NCBI RefSeq assembly: GCF_035712445.1
Contig: NZ_DASTAT010000145.1
Location: 1-64,000, forward strand
DNA: 64,000 nucleotides
Origin: Oligoflexus sp.
Lineage (GTDB): Bacteria > Bdellovibrionota_B > Oligoflexia > Oligoflexales > Oligoflexaceae
Reading direction: 5' to 3'
The position numbers and the translations under genes were made by a program. Positions 61,675 to 64,000 of this stretch are shown here, piece after piece; position 1 is the stretch's first letter; each line of letters opens with the position of its first letter. The notes beneath the pieces were generated by a model that saw only the letters and a list, made by a program, of their open reading frames with translations, did no database searches and had not been told where the DNA came from.

Positions 61675-63129
61675 TTAAAGAACGTAAAGGAAGGCGACGA
61701 GATCCTTCTTCTCAGCATCCGTGAGTCGCAGCTGGAAGACGATGTTGAAGAATTCCACCGTATCATCCAGGGTCAAAAGCCGCCCGTCATGCAGATAAGG
61801 GGGCGAATGCCGGATGCCCCGCAGCGGGAAGGTCTTGATCGGGCCGACCGCGGTCATGAGGCGACCGTTGACCTTGTGAGGCTCGAAGAAGCGCTCCACC
61901 TTCAGGTCATGCATGCTGTTGTCGGTGAAATAAGGTCCAGCATGACAGCTGGCGCATTGAGCCTTGCCATAGAAGAGTTCTTCGCCGTGTTTTTCCGCGT
62001 CCGTGGCCAGGGCCGGAATGAGCCTGCCGTTGATATCAAGCTTCGGCGCCGGTGGAAAATCCAGAATCGACTGAAATTCCGCCATGTGCGCGACCTGCAG
62101 GGCCCGATCGAGTTTATTGAAGCCCTTCTTCGCCGCCAGCACATGATCGCCATCGAAATAGGCGCCGAGCTGTTCGAACTCCGTGAAATCCTCGACCGTC
62201 TTCATCGCCCGCTGACTGCCGAAGAGTCTTTGAATGTTCAGACCCCGCAGGCTCGGAACATCAAGCCGCCGGCGGAATTCCTGGGTACGGGTCACAGGAT
62301 CCAGGTGAACGGCACCATTCGTATGACCGTTGGCGTGACAATCCATGCAGGAAATTCCCTGTTCCGGTTCATCCGTGCGGCGATCATTCGTCAGGTTGAA
62401 TTGCTGCTGAGCAAAAGGCGTCAGGAGCAGGCGCAGACCATCGAGCTGCCTTGGGGTCAGAATTCCATCGAAAATTTCAAAGTAGTTTTTGATGGTGAGC
62501 AGGACACCATGGGAAACATCCCCGAGATCAGGCCTGGTGGTCAGGAAAATAGGCGCCGGGAATTCCGGAAGGAAATGATCAGGGATATCATGTTCGACAT
62601 CAAAGCGCAGAAGATCGCGGCCTTCCGCAGCCTTGATCTCGTCGATGTGAAACTGGGGCAGGACCTGTCCGCCTTCGTCATGCCGGGGATGCGGCAGCGG
62701 CATAAATCCTGGAGGGAAAATTCCCTGCTTTTTGATCTCCTCGGGCGTCATGCTCGCCAGCTTGTCCCAGGTCACATCCTTGCCAAGGCGCACGCGAACG
62801 CCGGTCTGCACAGGCTTGCCACGACTCATCGTCACATTCGCTTCCGCCTTGTTGCTCATATCATAGCGGGCGTTCAGAAGATCATTCTGCAGCTTTTCCG
62901 CAGGAGCCTTTCCCGCAATCAGGCGGGCGCGCATGTCAACAAACGATTCGGTGATGGCGACCGGAGTATAACTCGTATCACCTTCCTGCGGCTTCGGTGG
63001 TTCCGCTTGATTCGGCGTTTGCACCGGAGCGGGATTGGAGGCGCTGCTCTTTTTATTCAAGAGATCGCTTTTTTGATGACAGGACACAAGACTGGTGGCT
63101 AGTACAGCCACCACCGAAATTTTCCTCAT
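61675..63129 (-). CDS. Di-heme cytochrome c peroxidase-like lipoprotein
   Basis: 484 residues from the ATG at 63129 (GGGAG upstream); the open frame continues upstream but without a site. The lipobox LATSLVSC gives a lipid anchor. Two heme motifs: CMDCH near 280 and CASCH near 380. The hallmark of the family is FPLRGIRHSPPYLHDGRL with LTLDDTVEFF. The long N-terminal extension (about 1-200) is unlike normal CcpA. It may reduce peroxide or oxidise a substrate (MauG/CcpA group) in the envelope. Convergent terminator at 61626-61656. No redox partner adjacent. Confidence 0.88.
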   Translation of the reverse strand: MRKISVVAVLATSLVSCHQKSDLLNKKSSASNPAPVQTPNQAEPPKPQEGDTSYTPVAITESFVDMRARLIAGKAPAEKLQNDLLNARYDMSNKAEANVTMSRGKPVQTGVRVRLGKDVTWDKLASMTPEEIKKQGIFPPGFMPLPHPRHDEGGQVLPQFHIDEIKAAEGRDLLRFDVEHDIPDHFLPEFPAPIFLTTRPDLGDVSHGVLLTIKNYFEIFDGILTPRQLDGLRLLLTPFAQQQFNLTNDRRTDEPEQGISCMDCHANGHTNGAVHLDPVTRTQEFRRRLDVPSLRGLNIQRLFGSQRAMKTVEDFTEFEQLGAYFDGDHVLAAKKGFNKLDRALQVAHMAEFQSILDFPPAPKLDINGRLIPALATDAEKHGEELFYGKAQCASCHAGPYFTDNSMHDLKVERFFEPHKVNGRLMTAVGPIKTFPLRGIRHSPPYLHDGRLLTLDDTVEFFNIVFQLRLTDAEKKDLVAFLYVL

Positions 63130-63334
63130 GGCAAAGACTCCCAATTTGAAGATCGACTCTGCCCGTAACACTAAAAAAGTGCGCCTGATGATGGCTGCTG
63201 GGAAGATTCCGCAATTTTTGCAGAGATCAGAATTCCCGGTACAGACTGGTAGGATTTTCGGAAATCCCCATTGAATATGGAACGGATTCTGCAGTTTGAA
63301 AAAGGCGTCCGCTTTTTTACTCAGGAGGTGCACG

Positions 63335-64000
63335 ATGCAAATCAACAATTCTGAAAGAGAACAGGAAAGGCCGTCCCCTCCCTTTCCCGCTCGCAAAATA
63401 CCCAAACCTGGTCTGGAAAAGGATCTGGACCCGCGCCCTCAGTATGAGGGTTTGGAATATCGCGGCTCGGGAAAACTGGAAGGAAAAGTGGCGCTCATCA
63501 CCGGGGGTGACTCTGGAATTGGACGGGCTGTCGCGGTTTTTTATGCGAAAGAGGGAGCCGACGTCGCCATCGTTCATCTGCCCGAGGAGCAGGATGATGC
63601 CGAGGAAACGCTCAGCGTCATCCGTGATCTCGGCCGCGGCGCCATCAGTATTCCCGGTGATGTCAGCGATCCTGAATTTTGCCGGAAAGCCGTGCGCACG
63701 GCCGTGGATACCTGGGGTCACCTGGATATCCTGGTGAATAACGCAGCCAGGCAGAAACATATCAAAGACATCGAGGATCTGGACGAGAAGGAATTCGAAC
63801 AGACCTTCCGCACCAATATCTTCGGTTATTTCTATATGGCCAAGGCTGCGATTCCCGAACTCCCGGAAGGTGGCGCCATCATCAATACGGGTTCCATCAC
63901 GGGCCTGGAAGGCAGCCCCGAACTTTTGGATTATTCCGCCACCAAAGGCGCCATCCATGCCTTCACCAAATCCCTCGCGAAGAATCTGGTGAAAAAGAAA
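63335..64000 (+). CDS. Short-chain dehydrogenase (general-stress type), start only
   Basis: 222 codons are in the window; the gene continues past its end. AGGAGG precedes the ATG at 63335. An N-terminal extension rich in Pro/Glu (about 1-45) is followed by ITGGDSGIGRAVAVFYA, then LDILVNNAARQ and TGSITGLEG, and the catalytic YSATKGA (Tyr-x3-Lys). The extension and motif set match the YhdF/YdaD stress SDR group. It is divergent from the peroxidase gene, 205 bases apart. Substrate unknown. Confidence 0.9.
   Translation, partial: MQINNSEREQERPSPPFPARKIPKPGLEKDLDPRPQYEGLEYRGSGKLEGKVALITGGDSGIGRAVAVFYAKEGADVAIVHLPEEQDDAEETLSVIRDLGRGAISIPGDVSDPEFCRKAVRTAVDTWGHLDILVNNAARQKHIKDIEDLDEKEFEQTFRTNIFGYFYMAKAAIPELPEGGAIINTGSITGLEGSPELLDYSATKGAIHAFTKSLAKNLVKKK

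Noticed and set aside
61615..63102. 495-codon frame antisense to the di-heme peroxidase
   Set aside because: The opposite frame has two CxxCH motifs and a lipobox.
1..64000. CRISPR arrays, insertion sequences, prophage, tRNA or rRNA genes
   Set aside because: No regularly spaced repeats, no transposase- or phage-type proteins and no cloverleaf-like sequences were seen on reading; a dedicated scan would be needed to exclude small elements.

Overview
The window is a 64 kb piece of a bacterial chromosome of moderately high GC, densely coded on both strands, with no rRNA, tRNA, CRISPR array, insertion sequence or prophage that I can see. The best guess at a host is a Gram-negative predator-like lineage of the Bdellovibrionota/Oligoflexia type. 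This rests on a TIGR02147-type (DUF4423) regulator, many lipoproteins and outer-membrane proteins, an OMPLA-type phospholipase and several TPR/HPt signalling proteins. It is an inference from gene content, not a proof.

Layout. 1-12.3 kb: the end of a zinc alcohol dehydrogenase, then small envelope and stress proteins (DUF883-like, two BON proteins, a glycine-zipper protein, an OmpA-type lipoprotein), an NtrC-type regulator with a REC-HPt protein behind it, a phospholipase A, an 8-strand-like porin, a lipoprotein and an NhaP-type antiporter. 12.6-19.2 kb: a five-gene, same-strand block of exported proteins: two paralogues carrying a variant of the MACPF pore-former signature, a secreted protein with a Hint (hedgehog/intein) self-processing domain, a membrane-anchored helper and a divergent subtilase-like lipoprotein. 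This is the strongest candidate for an undescribed system. 19.2-32.7 kb: molybdate uptake (modA and a fused modB-modC), a secreted protein of unknown role, a cytochrome P450, a tiny secreted peptide plus TIGR02147 regulator plus lipoprotein, rsgA, and a two-subunit molybdenum hydroxylase (IorAB type) that plausibly uses the imported molybdate. 32.7-37.4 kb: a lectin-like lipoprotein, a broken second copy of it, and a MacAB/Lol-like export system.

37.4-49 kb: a TMEM175-type channel, a pseudo-receiver/TPR protein next to a TPR-sensor CheA-like kinase, upp, thrS, an AspT-type antiporter, a monoheme cytochrome and a secreted metalloprotease. 49-55.5 kb: three double-domain universal stress proteins around a CoA-transferase and a hybrid histidine kinase. 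55.5-60.6 kb: a PIG-V-like mannosyltransferase divergent from an overlapping DegT / GT2 / epimerase / methyltransferase glycan operon. 60.6-64 kb: a DUF72 protein, a di-heme peroxidase lipoprotein and the start of a stress SDR. Most starts have a clear purine-rich ribosome binding site, which was used to trim over-long open frames. All functions are assigned by reading motifs; no database search was possible.
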